Source: Planctomycetota bacterium
Lineage (GTDB): Bacteria > Planctomycetota > UBA11346
Direction of reading: 5' to 3'
DNA: 34,723 nt
NCBI GenBank assembly: GCA_028280785.1
Contig: JANQLF010000307.1
Coordinates: forward strand, 1-34,723
Below are positions 33,860-34,723 of the stretch, piece after piece; the first letter of the stretch is position 1, and every line of letters starts with the position of its first letter. Made by a program: the position numbers and the translations under genes. The notes under the pieces are model-generated. The model did not search any database, was not told the origin of the DNA, and saw only the letters and a list, made by a program, of their open reading frames with translations.

Positions 33860-34723
33860 AACGTCCGCAATTTAATTTAAATAAAAGTCCATTTATCGTT
33901 ATTTGGGAAATTACTCGTAGCTGCGATCTGGTATGCAAACACTGTCGTGCCGACGCTTTTCACGAGGCCGATCCGCAACAATTAAGCACTGAAGAAGGCA
34001 AAAATCTGCTTAAACAAATTCGTGATGAATTCGGACCCGTATTAATGGTTTTAACTGGTGGTGATCCTCTTAAACGCACTGATGTCTATGAATTAATCGA
34101 ATACGGCACTGAGCTTGGTTTGCGCATGACCATAACTCCTTCTGCGACACCGTTATTAACAACTGAAGTTGTTGATAAATTACAAACAGCAGGCATCCAA
34201 CGTATTGCTATCAGCATTGACGGAAAAGATGCAGAAACGCACGACGCTTTCCGTGGCTTCGAAGGCACTTTTGAACGTAGCTGCAAAATACTCGAGCATT
34301 GCAAATCAATTGGGCTCGAAACCCAAATAAATACGTCAATTAACAAAGCCAATCAAGATCAAATAGACGATCTGGCTAAATTAGGATCGTGGTTTGATAT
34401 CACCTTATGGTCAGTATTTATTACCGTTCCCACTGGCCGTGCCCAAGCTGATTCCATCATGAGTGCTGGTGAACATGAAAAAGTGTATCGCAAGTTAGCA
34501 CAGATATCCTTTGCACCGGAAACGAACTTCGATATTAAAACAACTGCTGGTCAACCTTATTACCGTGTGCGTTATCAACTCGAACAAAAGTTGCCCGAAG
34601 AACAAAAACCAGATCGCCTGAGTTCACTACGTGCCGCTGGTAAAATTAATGATGGCAAAGGTATTGTTTTCATCAGCCACATTGGCGACATTAATCCGAG
34701 CGGCTTTATGCCGATCGACTGCG
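33856..34723 (+). CDS. Radical SAM/SPASM protein (TIGR04053-like), partial
   Basis: 289 codons are visible before the window ends. Cys23, Cys27 and Cys30 in RSCDLVCKHC bind the radical SAM cluster, and LTGGDPLKRTD, TPSATPLLT and LWSVFITVPTGRA match the TIGR04053 (BA_1875-type) radical SAM/SPASM family, by recall. The C-terminal SPASM cluster domain begins near the edge. The ATG at 33856 overlaps the ccoI stop as ATGA. Related proteins include heme-modifying AhbD and NirJ, so a heme-related role near a heme-rich operon is plausible, but its substrate is unknown. Confidence 0.8.
   Translation, partial: MKRPQFNLNKSPFIVIWEITRSCDLVCKHCRADAFHEADPQQLSTEEGKNLLKQIRDEFGPVLMVLTGGDPLKRTDVYELIEYGTELGLRMTITPSATPLLTTEVVDKLQTAGIQRIAISIDGKDAETHDAFRGFEGTFERSCKILEHCKSIGLETQINTSINKANQDQIDDLAKLGSWFDITLWSVFITVPTGRAQADSIMSAGEHEKVYRKLAQISFAPETNFDIKTTAGQPYYRVRYQLEQKLPEEQKPDRLSSLRAAGKINDGKGIVFISHIGDINPSGFMPIDC

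Noticed and set aside
1-34723. CRISPR array, tRNA genes or prophage
   Set aside because: No regular repeat-spacer pattern, cloverleaf signature, integrase or phage structural gene was seen.

Overview
The window is a compact bacterial chromosome segment with a mid-range, slightly AT-leaning composition. Intracellular type I sulfatases, a PL11-like FG-GAP propeller, a fused CcoN-CcoO oxidase, system II cytochrome c maturation (ResB/CcsA) and Rrf2 regulators with a CPLH motif together suggest a marine heterotroph of the Planctomycetes-Verrucomicrobia-Lentisphaerae type, perhaps Lentisphaerota. That placement is inferred from gene content only; there is no rRNA or other phylogenetic marker. I saw no tRNA, rRNA, CRISPR array, transposase or prophage.

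Region 1 (1-14.8 kb) is a glycan and sugar catabolism island. Two sulfatases without signal peptides (107-1582 and 10350-11900, both -) flank a zinc dehydrogenase, a PL11-like FG-GAP protein, an AraC-family regulator and a tightly overlapping + strand operon at 5243-10348. The operon encodes a GH4 NAD-dependent glycosidase with a CHGV active-site motif, a double-SIS isomerase/deaminase, two PfkB kinases and a class II aldolase. These genes make a self-contained route: hydrolyse a glycoside, phosphorylate, isomerise, phosphorylate again and split to trioses. A tagatose-6-phosphate type pathway for a sulfated (amino)sugar is the most natural reading, but the substrate is not fixed by the sequence. 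The AraC gene is divergent from the operon, and an inverted repeat in the gap overlaps the -35 of a good candidate promoter. An alpha/beta hydrolase, a small secreted protein and an adenosine-deaminase-like gene follow.

Region 2 (14.8-20.35 kb) holds stress and redox genes: a universal stress protein, a DUF4003-like protein paired with a hemerythrin-like protein, an SGNH hydrolase, a short ribosome hibernation factor, a single-cluster ferredoxin next to an Rrf2-like protein that has lost its wing motif, a canonical Rrf2 regulator, and a bacteriohemerythrin. A 31-bp inverted repeat separates the two Rrf2 genes.

Region 3 (20.35-34.7 kb) is a respiratory block transcribed divergently from about 30.6 kb. 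Leftward: ccoS, ccoNO (fused), ccoQ, ccoP (one heme c only), ccoG, ccoH, a COG0731-like radical SAM protein, a TPR protein, a lipoprotein, resB and ccsA. Rightward: a SafE/DsbD-like membrane protein, the copper ATPase ccoI, and a radical SAM/SPASM protein cut by the window end. Together they encode a cbb3 oxidase and most of what is needed to assemble it.

The most interesting non-coding signal is a 13-bp box, GATAT-N3-TATCC, in three intergenic regions (15291, 19841, 30592), next to promoter-like elements of the universal stress/hemerythrin genes, the bacteriohemerythrin and the cbb3 block. A weaker copy lies upstream of the canonical Rrf2 gene. This suggests one redox- or NO-responsive regulon, plausibly controlled by that Rrf2 protein.
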